Below, one piece after another: positions 32,798-32,798 of a stretch of 32,798 bases of DNA. Position numbers and translations under genes: made by a program. Location of the stretch: positions 1 to 32,798 of the forward strand of contig JADLDY010000023.1 in assembly GCA_020846435.1 (NCBI GenBank), written 5' to 3'. The stretch is from Deltaproteobacteria bacterium (GTDB lineage Bacteria; Desulfobacterota; GWC2-55-46). Position 1 is the stretch's first letter, and every line of letters begins with the position of its first letter. The notes beneath the pieces were generated by a model. The model ran no database searches and was not told where the DNA came from. It was given only the letters and a program-made list of their open reading frames with translations.

Positions 32798-32798
32798 A

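Overview
The window looks like chromosome from a deltaproteobacterium-like (Desulfobacterota-type) Gram-negative bacterium. This is inferred from gene order (thrS-infC-rpmI-rplT-pheS-pheT-ihfA-merR; yceD-rpmF-plsX-fabH-fabD-fabG-acpP-fabF-rpiB-glyA; lexA-DUF6504-dinB), moderately high GC and several dispersed palindromic repeats. I cannot fix the genus. Nearly everything is on the minus strand; only one glycosyltransferase and tRNA-Gln are on the plus strand. No phage, transposase or CRISPR is visible.

Right to left, in the direction of transcription: a truncated UspA gene at the right edge, a decayed gene remnant and tRNA-Gln(CTG); then the fatty-acid/phospholipid cluster (yceD, rpmF, plsX, fabH, fabD, fabG, acpP, fabF) leading into rpiB and glyA. 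It makes acyl-ACP, delivers acyl chains to phospholipid synthesis and feeds one-carbon metabolism. A 140-bp palindromic repeat sits inside this cluster between fabH and fabD. Next come a DUF3343 / zinc-ribbon gene pair, lipA, and a threonine operon: alaC-like aminotransferase, hom, thrC and an ApgM-type phosphoglycerate mutase homologue that occupies the place of the missing homoserine kinase gene.

Then follow mtgA (peptidoglycan glycosyltransferase) and an SOS operon, lexA-DUF6504-dinB. A perfect 24-bp palindrome covers the lexA start codon and -10 region. Downstream of dinB lies an ORF-poor stretch with a candidate structured RNA and two tandem genes for hydrophobic peptides of 27 and 29 residues, each with its own ribosome-binding site. 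A DEAD-box RNA helicase with a DbpA-type RNA-binding domain follows.

Two convergent GT-C membrane glycosyltransferases are separated only by a 123-bp palindromic repeat whose ends coincide with both stop codons; one of them lacks a normal start codon. The left third is the translation operon thrS-infC(ATA start)-rpmI-rplT-pheS-pheT-ihfA-merR, preceded by tRNA-Val(GAC) and followed by tRNA-Pro(GGG).

The most unusual signals are the tandem micro-peptides with the adjacent structured RNA, the palindromic repeats placed exactly at gene ends, the ApgM-for-ThrB substitution, and the LexA operator overlapping the lexA start codon.
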